Assembly (NCBI RefSeq): GCF_005473905.2
Contig: NZ_CP061336.1
Location: 783,501 to 847,500, forward strand
Length of the DNA stretch: 64,000 nt
Reading direction: 5' to 3'
From: Ruminiclostridium herbifermentans
GTDB lineage: Bacteria > Bacillota > Clostridia > Acetivibrionales > DSM-1351
Shown here: in pieces, positions 21,801-27,823 of the stretch
How the letters are laid out: each line of letters starts with the position of its first letter
Numbering within the stretch: the first letter of the stretch is position 1
Translations under genes and position numbers: made by a program
The notes under the pieces: generated by a model
The model's database searches: none
Told to the model about the DNA's origin: nothing
The model's input: only the letters and a program-made list of their open reading frames with translations

Positions 21801-24800
21801 GAAATTGGCTATGGCGAAGATACTATAACAGATTATGACTTGACTGCTGGTAATAAAGATGTACTTAGATTAGGAAAAGGCATAACAAAGGATAATTTAA
21901 AATATGTTAGGGTTAATAATGATTTAGTTATCACTATTCTAAATACAAGTGATAAGTTGACAATAACAGATTACTTCACTGACAGTAATAAAATTGAGAA
22001 CATCTTGCTATCAGATGGCACTACTGTAGAAATCAGCAATGATTTAACTATCTATGGAACCGAAGGTGATGATGAGTTCTATGGTAGTCCTAGCAATGAG
22101 ACTTATATGGCTCTTGGAGGCAATGACAGCATCTATGGTGGTGACGGTGAAGATAATCTATATGGCGGCGAAGGTGACGATCTGTTAGACGGTGGTGCTG
22201 GCAATGATTATTTGGAAGGTGGAATTGGAAATGATGTCTATATCTTTGGCAGAGGTTATGGAATAGACACTATCAGTGATTATGACACCTCAGATGGAAA
22301 CATTGATACTGTAAAATTTGGTGAAGGCATATGCAAAGACGATATAATTATGGAAAGAAGAGGATATGACCTTGAAATAAGCATAAATGGTGAAGATGAT
22401 AAGCTTATAATAAGTGGCTACTATAAAAATAATAGTAGTAGAATTGAAAGGTTTATGCTTTATGATGGAACTATTATAGACAGCAAAGAACCAGATTCTA
22501 TGATTCTCTATGGAACGGATGAAGCAGAAACAATAATAGGTGGAGATGTTTCGGAAACTATTATGGCTTTGGCTGGAGATGATATTATTTACGGAGAAGG
22601 TGGAGATGATATTATTGATGGTGGCTTAGGTAATGATAGTATATATGGTGGCTTAGGTAATGATACCTATATCTATAAATTAGGTTCAGGTGCAGACATC
22701 ATTTACGAAGAAGATTCAACACCTGGGAATGTGGATACTATTAAATTTGGAGAAGGTATCAGTGAAAGCAGCTTAGAATTTAAGAGAATTGGAAATACAC
22801 TAAGAATCAATGTAAAAGGTACATCTGATAGCATTGAAGTATCAAACTATTACAATGACGACAGCAATAAAATAGAGAAGATAGAACTTGCAAATGGCGA
22901 TATTATTAGTAGCGAAAAGTATGCTAATATAGCATTAGAGGGTTCTGATGAACCTGATGTATTGCAGGGCGGAAATTGTGACGACATTGTGCTGGCTATG
23001 AATGGTGATGACATTGTTTACGGTTTAGGTGGTAATGACACATTATATGGAGCTGGAGGCAATGATACTCTCTATGGTGGCGAAGGCAATGATGTATTGT
23101 ATGGAGAAAGCGGAGATGATATATTAATAGGTGGTGCAGGCAATGACACATTGGTCGGTGGTGCAGGCAATGATATTTATAAATTCGAAAAAGGCTTTGG
23201 AATAGATACAATTAACGATTTTAGTTCCGAAGGCAAGGGTATTGACACAATAGAGTTTGGTGAAGATATCGAGAGCACTTCAGTAACATTTAACCGAGTT
23301 GATAATGACCTACAAATAATTATATTAGGCAGCAATGACCGAATATTTGTAAAAGACTTCTATGTAAATGATAACTATAAGATTGAGGCTATCAAATTTA
23401 GTGACGGAACTATTTGGAATGATAATGATATTGCTTCACAAATAGAAAATAGAACCACAAAAGTAGGTACTGAAAAATCTGAAACCCTAAATGGAACTGC
23501 AGGTCCAGATATTTTAATCGGTGATGCTGGTAATGATACATTGAACGGAGACGCTGGAGATGATATGCTCTATGGTGGAGAGGGAGACGATAAGCTATTT
23601 GGCGGTACCGGAAATGATATCCTTACTGGAGATGAAGGAAATGACACTCTGAATGGTGGAACTGGAAATGACACCTATGTATTTAAGAGAGGGTTTGGTA
23701 AAGATAATATTACCGACCGTGATAGTACTGCTGGAAATGTTGATACCATCAAATTTATTGGTGGAATTACAAAAGATGATATTGAGTTTATAAGAAGAGG
23801 AAACAATATTGAAATTATATTTAAAGATTCCGATGATGTTATTACAATAAACCAGGCAGCAGTTGATATCAATAGTAGGATAGAAAGGTTCGAATTTGAT
23901 GATGGAACTATAATAATGTTTAATGAGATTACTGATATCCCTATTTATGGAACTGATAATGAGGAAACTCTAAATGGAGATGATAATGATAATATAATTA
24001 AATCTCTTGGAGGAGATGATACCGTCAATGCTGGTGCCGGTAACGATATTGTTTATGGCGGAAGTGATAATGATAGTCTATACGGAGACGCTGGTAATGA
24101 TATCCTATATGGTGAAGAAGGCGATGACTATTTGGATAGTGGAGAAGGCGATGACATATTATATGGCGGTGAAGGCTCAGATTATTTAGAGGGTGGTGAT
24201 GGTAACGATTATTTAGTAGGTGGCCCTGGTGATGATATTTTATCTGATATATCAGGTGACGATATTTTTGACGGCGGCACTGGAAACGACAGATTAAGTG
24301 GCTCTATAGGCAGTGATACATATATATTTGGTTTGGGCTATGGACATGATACAATCAATGACTATGATACTGATTTAGAGCAGGGAAGCATAGATGTTGT
24401 TAAATTTGGTGAAGGCATTAGTATTGAGAATTTAGAGTATAGAAGAGTTCTTAATAGTCTAGAATTTACTGTTACAAATAGTAATGACACATTAACTATT
24501 GAAAATTACTATGTTGAAAGTAACTTTATAGAATCTATACAATTTGCAGATGGTACAGTTTTAGATAGTTCAAACTTTAATGATCTTGCCATTTATGGAA
24601 CGGATGACAAAGATACAATAGACGGTAACGAAAAAGACAATACTATATATGGATTAGCTGGTAACGATAAAATTATTGGCGGTGCTGGAAATGATACCTT
24701 ATATGGTGGAGATGATGACGACTATATATATGGAGGAAATGGCAACGACATTATTTATGGAGAAGCTGGATCTGACAAATTGTATGGAGAAGCTGGTGAC

Positions 24801-25253
24801 GATACGTATGTATTTGGCAGAGGTGATGGAACTGATATAATTTATAACTCTTCAAGTTTAGAAACTGATACAGATACTTTGCTATTAAGAGAGCTTAATT
24901 ATTCTGATGTAACTATGATACAAAACAATGCAGATTTATTAATAGCAATCAATGGAACAATAGATACTGTAACCGTTCAGGGATACTTTGAAGGAGGCAG
25001 TTATGCCTTAGAACAAATTAAGTTTGAGAATGGAGAAACCCTTAATTATGATGATGTTGTAAATGTAATAGCAGGCACATATACACCAAAAGTAGAAGAA
25101 ATAGCTATTGTAAATAACGATGTGGAACAGCTAATTCAGGCTATGGCTGGCTTTGGTAATGATAGTGGAATGTCTTTAAGTAAGATATCTGAAGAAAGAC
25201 AATTTGATGAACAGTCATTTGTAGCTCAGTTATGGGTAAATCCGTTAAAATAA
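9828..25253 (+). CDS. Giant RTX calcium-binding protein, type I secretion substrate
   Basis: An uninterrupted 5141-residue protein built mostly from RTX nonapeptides (GGxGNDxLx) and from about 30 copies of the HCBP-related module, each with a DTIKFGEGI-like core, an LEI-strand, KxxIxNY and a final FxDGTxW. Seventeen modules precede and thirteen follow a non-repeat central domain at residues about 2347-2765. That domain holds EF-hand-like loops (DLDGNGIEIS, DLDGNGKIDNGSE, DENSNGITDEGE) and a helical region rich in Cys compared with the rest. There is no Sec signal peptide. The C-terminus (LIQAMAGFGNDSGM near residue 5105) resembles the uncleaved type I secretion signal of other RTX proteins. 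Exporter and adaptor genes follow at once. No enzyme or pore-forming domain was recognised; a surface or extracellular calcium-dependent adhesin or matrix protein is the best guess. Confidence 0.9.
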   Translation: MGYFKGTDKNNSLYGTTGDDIFEGLGGNDYLSGGLGNDTYIFNRGDGQDTISDVDKTDGNIDTIVFGENIVGSDLLFTRVGNNLKIIIDGTEDSITILNYYSNSWCAIEQIRFADGTIWNKETIDSQPMYISGEGTINGTDIDEIIYGSKGKDIINSNGGNDIIDGKGGGDYINGGTGNDVYIFNLGYGVMTIEDYDETIGNIDTIKFGKGISPDNIVFNKVGFDLEITIPGTTDKVIVKNYYKNDFYKIEQIIFSDNGVIWDKSLIDAQPVYINGSGELYGTAGVDIITGENGDDRLFGYEGNDTLNGAGGNDYLSGGSGSDTYIFNLGSGTDTIEDYDENLSDIDTIQFGENIFSDNIVFNKVNNNLEITINGSDDKLIIKDYYLSDNYKIEQIKFNDGTIWNKEDIDARPVYIFGSGVLEGTKGTDIFTGSAGADNMKGYDGNDVFDGKGGNDYIVGGAGNDIYIFNSGYGTLTIDNFDDSENNIETIQFGKGINPQNIVFVRNENNLEITIKDSPDKIVILDYFNDISNQIEVIKFEDGTIWDLDRIKEQPVVTYGTSEDDFIYGHEGNDILIGLSGDDQLIGGDGNDTLDGGAGIDFLEGGEGNDTYIFKRGNGEDYVIDFDSIGGSIDTIIFAKGLLPEDLIVQQSFDDLVIQIKDTDDKLTIMNYFLDEAFRIEKFAFEDDSTLLDYEKIKIIVSEGDGNIIGIFKGTDDDDIFYGTDRDDIFDGGKGTDYFSGGKGNDTYIFNPGTGTKIIEDNDGTEGYIDTIEFGEGISPDSLIFIHKGKDLEISIKDSDDKVIIKNYFDANLDVNDLTRIERFVFADDVIWGQNEIQEKVIYTIGTDEDDILIGTNKNDILDGKLGNDKLIGGKGNDTYIINLGTGTKTINDTDDTEGNVDTIKFGEGIFPEDIIFSKKDKNLEIVIKNSEDKVIIENYFIADYDVNPNNKIEVIEFSNGNIWNEEYILSQKIYLLGTNGDDTLYGTDKDDLFNGGRGNDYISGGKGNDTYIFNLGTGTKTIEDNDDTEGNIDTIKFGEGISPDSLIFINKGKDLEISIKDSDDKVIIKNYFDTNLDVNDLNRIERFIFANDTVLGQDEIEEKVIYTIGTDEDDTLIGTNKDDILDGKLGNDKLIGGKGNDTYIINLGTGTKTINDTDDTEGNVDTIKFGEGILPEDIIFSKKDKNLEIVIKNSEDKVIIENYFIADYDVNPNNKIEVIEFSNGDIWNEEYILSQKIYLLGTNGDDTLYGTDKDDLFNGGRGNDYIIGGKGNDTYIINLGTGTKTINDTDDTEGNIDTIKFGEGILPEDIIFSKKDKNLEIVIKDSEDKVIIENYFIADYDVNPNNKIEVIEFSNGDIWKEEEILSQKIYLLGTNGDDTLYGTDKDDLFNGRKGNDYISGGRGNDTYIFNLGTGTTTIEDNDDTEGNIDTIKFGEGISPDSLIFINKGKDLEISIKDSDDKVIIKNYFDANLDVNALNRIERFVFADEVVLGQDEIEEKVIYTIGTDEDDILTGTNKDDILDGKLGNDKLIGGKGNDTYIINLGTGTKTINDTDDTEGNIDTIKFGEGILPEDIIFSKKDKNLEIVIKDSEDKVIIENYFIVDYDVNPNNKIEVIEFSNGDIWNEEEILSQKIYLLGTNGDDTLYGTDKDDLFNGGKGNDYISGGKGNDTYIFNLGTGTKTIEDNDDTEGNIDTIKFGEGITSKDILLSRKANDLEVIVNNSDDRIVIKNYFSNDYERNASNSIERFEFSGEDGWDKQKIEAQTIYIIGTSGNDVLQGTDSSDIFNGLLGNDKYIGGKGNDTYIFNLGFGSKTIEDIDDTDGNVDTIKFGEGILPENITIVRSGNDMEVNIKGSNDKLTIKNFFEDEIEASITNKIEKFEFSNGVTWNESDILGQSINITGSDFINGTVYNDIIIGSNNIDDVYGYAGNDIISTFDGQDTIYADDGDDILDGGAGGDNLFGLEGNDTYIFKKGYGKDFIYESDASGNSFDIIELGDGITIDNIKIERVNDNLQLSIANTDDVLTVIDYFSDDSYKIEEIRFGDGTVLNQQDIAELTGSEQILLKASLAATVKTGNDGNDTLTGTSGDDILDGGKGNDSLYGGRGNDTYIFDVGYGKDKISDVDTTVGNVDVVKLGEGITEDNIKLSQVGNDLIIKINGNDSDELKVINYFLDDRYKIERIEFANGAVWNTGRIVQQMAYTGDTEQTDYIGEKSYIIGTPGDETLIPPFQDADNYIDPLQGNDKMYGGKGNDTYIFGPGYGNDFIEDYDPTPDNIDTIRFINGLARQDLEFSRSNEDLIIKLKNSKDTLTISKYFNSSDAYKIEELVFGDGTVVEGVNQFRKELEDEFAKALAVRVISDPVILDLDGNGIEISTLENGVNFDLDNNGFAEKIQWVNNKDGILCRDLDGNGKIDNGSEVFGDQVLMTTGATSRNGYEALTDLDWNKDFILDSNDKAFDSLRVWIDENSNGITDEGELKKLSDLGIEALKLNTTIVDDSTPRVIKQIIGYYEDKDGNKYDMSQFFFNVDLSDTIDTQELPGVDDKLSQILRSLPEIKSIGNVYGLRKSMATNERLRNLVIEFTENKQANKSELLDEIIYAWTGTSNIARDFSRGHMDARDLAVVEKFVGRKFVGSWGTQVAQEEAGDHLRVCYEIIKDYVFKCLTAQSYLREYVTSVDCKFNEVTMQMEFDFSALKEKCIEKINDSDFGFILNDLLECYSKDPVAYSGLKNMIEELRPYNEQTYVIATANMVYGRAADEIDKSLYWGPPYGSEALRGTNGVDYIYGGKGTDQLYGFAGNDYLDGEDGNDTLYGGDGADILLGGAGNDTLYGENGDDILQGGAGDDILSGDAGNDILDGGAGNDTLTGGAGSDTYIFGIGSGKDTVNNFDQNVSSVDIIKLGSGITENMLKIRRAMNDLEISIIGTTDSITIKNYYINDNYKVDKILFEDGSFLDNDELRELPLIGTDTDDDITASDYKETIYGLGGNDKIKALSGDDIVYGGDGNDTIEGGNGNDYLYGEKGNDTIYGGNGDDYIEGNEGDDTLYGGYGNDIYIYTLGSGNDTIIEDDLTVGNIDTLKFGDGISKDDVEYRRENRNLIITIKDTNEKITIKNYYLQQGKIERIEFADGTVEDNDKLSKLVIYGTDASETITSDDVSEVIKALAGDDTINALDGDDFINGDAGNDVINAGAGNDTVWGDDGNDTIRGDSGDDIIFGGAGNDKLYGGDGNDTLDGGEGNDYIDGGIGNDTYIFRLGFGEDTIEDTGNATGSIDTIKFEEGINLENVSLRRVNRDLEITVNNTSDKLTIKNQFTPENKIEVIQFGNGEILGNDILDKLVIYGTNDGDIITSDDMNEVIDGLAGDDKIKAMGGDDLIYGREGNDSIYGGEGNDTIYGDAGNDTIEGQEGNDIIDGGSGDDNIKGGSGDDIIFGGAGNDTIEGQEGNDIIDGGSGDDILNGGLGNDTYIFGIGSGVDTIIDYDTNIGNIDTIKLGEGIDENNLKYRRDFNNNLEIYIDGTSDKLIVSNYYLNDSYKIETILFSDGHTISSSKFDNLPIIGDENDNIIKAADKSDYIYGMGGNDKIYAYDGNDYIEGGAGNDTIEGGAGNDAIYGQEGNDTIYGNEGNDLINGGLGDDILYGGLGNDTYIFGRGYGHDVISDTDETEGNEDTVVLTGGILKEDIAIRRIMNDLEIVIKDTGDTLTIADYYTDRSQMIENIILSDGTSLDNDMLQKLDIYGTSKDDVITTSDNGEVIRALEGNDDIKALGGDDIVYAGAGDDKVLGGNGNDTLFGEEGNDNLQGGNGDDILIGGTGNDTLDGNLGNDTYVFGPGFGHDIINGTVTSDQEVNIIKFLEGITTDNLVVRRVINDLVITIKDTDDILTVKDQFAGYSKITRIELFDGTIIDSEFIKNLPIYGTDANNVLDGTSVNDIIYGLGGNDTINGNAGDDILYGGDGSDTLNGGIGNDILYGDAGNDSLNGGAGNDLLVGGTGDDTYFFEIGYGEDTITDYDLTAGNKDVLRLGKGITKDNLKYVRVNNDLVITILNTSDKLTITDYFTDSNKIENILLSDGTTVEISNDLTIYGTEGDDEFYGSPSNETYMALGGNDSIYGGDGEDNLYGGEGDDLLDGGAGNDYLEGGIGNDVYIFGRGYGIDTISDYDTSDGNIDTVKFGEGICKDDIIMERRGYDLEISINGEDDKLIISGYYKNNSSRIERFMLYDGTIIDSKEPDSMILYGTDEAETIIGGDVSETIMALAGDDIIYGEGGDDIIDGGLGNDSIYGGLGNDTYIYKLGSGADIIYEEDSTPGNVDTIKFGEGISESSLEFKRIGNTLRINVKGTSDSIEVSNYYNDDSNKIEKIELANGDIISSEKYANIALEGSDEPDVLQGGNCDDIVLAMNGDDIVYGLGGNDTLYGAGGNDTLYGGEGNDVLYGESGDDILIGGAGNDTLVGGAGNDIYKFEKGFGIDTINDFSSEGKGIDTIEFGEDIESTSVTFNRVDNDLQIIILGSNDRIFVKDFYVNDNYKIEAIKFSDGTIWNDNDIASQIENRTTKVGTEKSETLNGTAGPDILIGDAGNDTLNGDAGDDMLYGGEGDDKLFGGTGNDILTGDEGNDTLNGGTGNDTYVFKRGFGKDNITDRDSTAGNVDTIKFIGGITKDDIEFIRRGNNIEIIFKDSDDVITINQAAVDINSRIERFEFDDGTIIMFNEITDIPIYGTDNEETLNGDDNDNIIKSLGGDDTVNAGAGNDIVYGGSDNDSLYGDAGNDILYGEEGDDYLDSGEGDDILYGGEGSDYLEGGDGNDYLVGGPGDDILSDISGDDIFDGGTGNDRLSGSIGSDTYIFGLGYGHDTINDYDTDLEQGSIDVVKFGEGISIENLEYRRVLNSLEFTVTNSNDTLTIENYYVESNFIESIQFADGTVLDSSNFNDLAIYGTDDKDTIDGNEKDNTIYGLAGNDKIIGGAGNDTLYGGDDDDYIYGGNGNDIIYGEAGSDKLYGEAGDDTYVFGRGDGTDIIYNSSSLETDTDTLLLRELNYSDVTMIQNNADLLIAINGTIDTVTVQGYFEGGSYALEQIKFENGETLNYDDVVNVIAGTYTPKVEEIAIVNNDVEQLIQAMAGFGNDSGMSLSKISEERQFDEQSFVAQLWVNPLK
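12361..15130 (+). repeat. Recent tandem DNA repeats inside the RTX gene
   Basis: Seven module headers of two alternating types begin at 12361, 12751, 13153, 13543, 13939, 14341 and 14731. Header copies are spaced by 396 bases or multiples of it (792, 396, 792 for one type; 792 and 1188 for the other). Unit length is 132 codons, so copy-number change keeps the reading frame. Copies are nearly identical in DNA, unlike the diverged modules elsewhere in the gene. Confidence 0.85.
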
Positions 25254-25281
25254 GCTTTTAAGAAAATATAAATTTTGTTGT

Positions 25282-25301
25282 GGGTGGATTTAGGTCCACC
25301 C
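25282..25301 (+). promoter_or_regulatory. Hairpin between RTX gene and exporter gene
   Basis: GGGTGGA (25282-25288) pairs perfectly with TCCACCC (25295-25301) 28 bases after the RTX stop. An A-rich, not T-rich, stretch follows, so it is not a typical terminator. It could stabilise the RTX message or limit read-through into the exporter genes. Confidence 0.4.
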
Positions 25302-25408
25302 ATACAAAAAATAGGATGCTTAATTTTATGTATGCCTTAATCAGGGGTGTTACTGGTTTTGGCATACAATTGTTTTTAATATGGGATAAAGAAGAAAGGT
25401 TGAAATTG

Positions 25409-27823
25409 ATGCTGGATAAAGTTGAAGATATAAAAACAGAAGAATATTCATCGGACAAAAATAAGGCTCTGAAAAACAAGAACGGTGAGCAATTACCAAA
25501 TTCAAATGATACAGGGCAAAGCAACAATGCTGAACCATTATTGAGTCAAAATGTTGCAGAACCAAAAGACAGAGATAAACATGCAGTGGATTCAGGTAAT
25601 TTTGAGCAAGGAATAAAAAATAAACAGGCTTTTAATTATGATGGTATGGGTCAAAATTCAAAAGGTAATAAAATAGAAGAAAATGAAGGTTATGAAGAAA
25701 AAGAGAAACGTGTTGATTCTGGATTATATTGCTTTATTACTATAGCAAGGTTTAATAGAGTAAATGCAGACCCTGAGCAAATTAAGCATTCATTAGCAAT
25801 AGGAGCTGATGGAATGCAGGAACTTGATATACTTCGAGCAGCTAAAGAGTTAGGACTAAAAGCTAAAGCAGCGATAGTGAATTTGAAAAAACTTCAGAAG
25901 TTACCTCTGCCTGCAATAGCAGAGAATAATCAAGGTGAGTTTTTTATTGTAGCTAAAATAGAAGGAGATAAAGTACTAACACTATTTGCTGGAGAAAATT
26001 CTCCGAGGGCTATGCATGTGGAAGAATTTAATAAAATTTGGAACAGAAAAATATTACTATTTGTAAATAGGAGCATTAAAGAGCTAAATCGTAAATTTGG
26101 CATTAAGTGGTTTATACCAACAATATTAAAATTCAAAAAACCTTTAATAGAAGTTCTTGTAGCAGTATTTACATTACAGATTTTTGGACTTTTCTCACCT
26201 ATAATAACGCAGGTCGTAATAGATAAAGTATTTGTACATAATGGTATTACCACACTAAATGTTCTTGCTATTGGATTGATTATAATAGCTGTGTTTGAGA
26301 CAGTGATGGGTATAGCTAAAAGCTATATATTTACGCATACTACAAGCAGGATAGATATAATTCTAGGTGTTAGGCTAGTTAGACATTTGTTCAGGCTACC
26401 TCTCAGATATTTTGAAACAAGAAGAGTTGGAGATACAATAGCAAGAGTAAGAGAACAGGAAAATATTAGACATTTTCTTACAGGAGCACCTCTGACATCG
26501 GTTTTAGATATTCTATTCTTAATTGTATATATTAGTGTTATGTTATTTTATAGTACTAATCTTACCTTTATTGTATTGGCATCACTTCCTGTTTTTGTTG
26601 CATTATCAGCATTTATAACACCTCTGTTCAAAAAAAGATTAGATGAAAAATTCAATACAGGTGCAGAGCAGCAGTCGTTTTTAGTGGAAAGTGTTTCAGG
26701 TGTACAAACGATAAAATCATTTGCACTTGAGCCTGTAATGCAAAACAGATGGGAAGGGCTACTAGCAAACTATACAAAGGCAAGTTTTAAGACTTCTTTA
26801 CTTTCAGCTAATGCAGGTGCTATTGGTCAATTGATTCAGAAAAGTACTGATATTGCAGTTTTATGGTATGGCGCACATCTTGTAATGCAGGGAACCATTA
26901 CTGTTGGTCAGCTAATAGCTTTCAGAATGTTATCTGGTAGAGTAAGCGGACCAGTGCTTCGTTTTGTACAGCTATGGCAAGATTTTCAGCAGGCAGGACT
27001 ATCAATAAAAAGATTAGGCGATATATTTAATACCGTACCTGAACAATCTATTGATGCCTCTAAATCAAGGTTACCAGCAATCAATGGACGCATAACATTC
27101 GAAAAGGTACGCTTTAGGTATAGAGTTGATAGTTCAGAAGTTATAAGAGATATGTCCTTTGATATAAAGCCCGGTACAGTTGTAGGAATTGTAGGAAGAA
27201 GTGGCTCTGGTAAAAGTACTATATCAAAACTAATTCAAAGGCTATATATCCCTGAGGCAGGTAAAATATTGATTGATGGAGTAGATATAGCACTTACTGA
27301 TACTGCATGGCTAAGAAGGCAGATAGGAGTTGTTTTGCAAGAGAATTTCATGTTTAACATGACTATCAGAGAAAATATTAGCATACACAATCCTACTGCA
27401 AGTATGGCAGATATAATACGAGTTGCAAAAATTGCAGGAGCGCACGATTTTATACTTGAACTACCCGAAGCATATGACACAATGGTAGGAGAGAAAGGAA
27501 CTGGTCTTTCTGGGGGACAGAAACAACGAATAGCAATAGCAAGAGCATTGTTGAATAATCCTAGAATTCTAATATTTGATGAAGCTACATCCGCTTTAGA
27601 CTATGAATCAGAAAGTATAATTCAAAAAAATCTAAAAACTATTTGTAAAGGTAGAACAGTTATTATAATTGCGCATAGACTCTCAACTTTAAAAGATGCA
27701 GATAAGATTATGGCAATTGACAAAGGTCAGCTTATTGAATATGGAGAACAAGAAAAACTTTTACAGAGAAAAGGGTTATACTATTATTTACACAGTCAGC
27801 AAGAGAGAGGTGATGTATGTTGA
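25409..27823 (+). CDS. RTX-type ABC exporter with C39-like domain
   Basis: Type I secretion ABC transporter (HlyB/LapB type), about 804 residues, that should export the giant RTX protein using ATP. After a ~110-residue polar N-terminal extension comes a C39-like domain. It reads VDSGLYCFITIARF; by alignment with HlyB the position of the catalytic Cys is Ser, so it is a substrate-docking and not a protease domain. Several membrane segments follow, then the nucleotide-binding domain with Walker A GRSGSGKST, signature LSGGQKQR, Walker B ILIFDEAT and the H-loop IAHRLST. The start is uncertain: the frame is open back to GTG 25280, but ATG 25409 has GAAAGG upstream. It overlaps the adaptor gene by 7 bases. 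Confidence 0.9.
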   Translation: MLDKVEDIKTEEYSSDKNKALKNKNGEQLPNSNDTGQSNNAEPLLSQNVAEPKDRDKHAVDSGNFEQGIKNKQAFNYDGMGQNSKGNKIEENEGYEEKEKRVDSGLYCFITIARFNRVNADPEQIKHSLAIGADGMQELDILRAAKELGLKAKAAIVNLKKLQKLPLPAIAENNQGEFFIVAKIEGDKVLTLFAGENSPRAMHVEEFNKIWNRKILLFVNRSIKELNRKFGIKWFIPTILKFKKPLIEVLVAVFTLQIFGLFSPIITQVVIDKVFVHNGITTLNVLAIGLIIIAVFETVMGIAKSYIFTHTTSRIDIILGVRLVRHLFRLPLRYFETRRVGDTIARVREQENIRHFLTGAPLTSVLDILFLIVYISVMLFYSTNLTFIVLASLPVFVALSAFITPLFKKRLDEKFNTGAEQQSFLVESVSGVQTIKSFALEPVMQNRWEGLLANYTKASFKTSLLSANAGAIGQLIQKSTDIAVLWYGAHLVMQGTITVGQLIAFRMLSGRVSGPVLRFVQLWQDFQQAGLSIKRLGDIFNTVPEQSIDASKSRLPAINGRITFEKVRFRYRVDSSEVIRDMSFDIKPGTVVGIVGRSGSGKSTISKLIQRLYIPEAGKILIDGVDIALTDTAWLRRQIGVVLQENFMFNMTIRENISIHNPTASMADIIRVAKIAGAHDFILELPEAYDTMVGEKGTGLSGGQKQRIAIARALLNNPRILIFDEATSALDYESESIIQKNLKTICKGRTVIIIAHRLSTLKDADKIMAIDKGQLIEYGEQEKLLQRKGLYYYLHSQQERGDVC

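Noticed and set aside
10986..24189. Many open frames on the minus strand and in other plus frames inside the RTX gene
   Set aside because: They follow from the repetitive, Gly/Asp/Asn-rich codons of the RTX gene and have low-complexity products; they are shadows.
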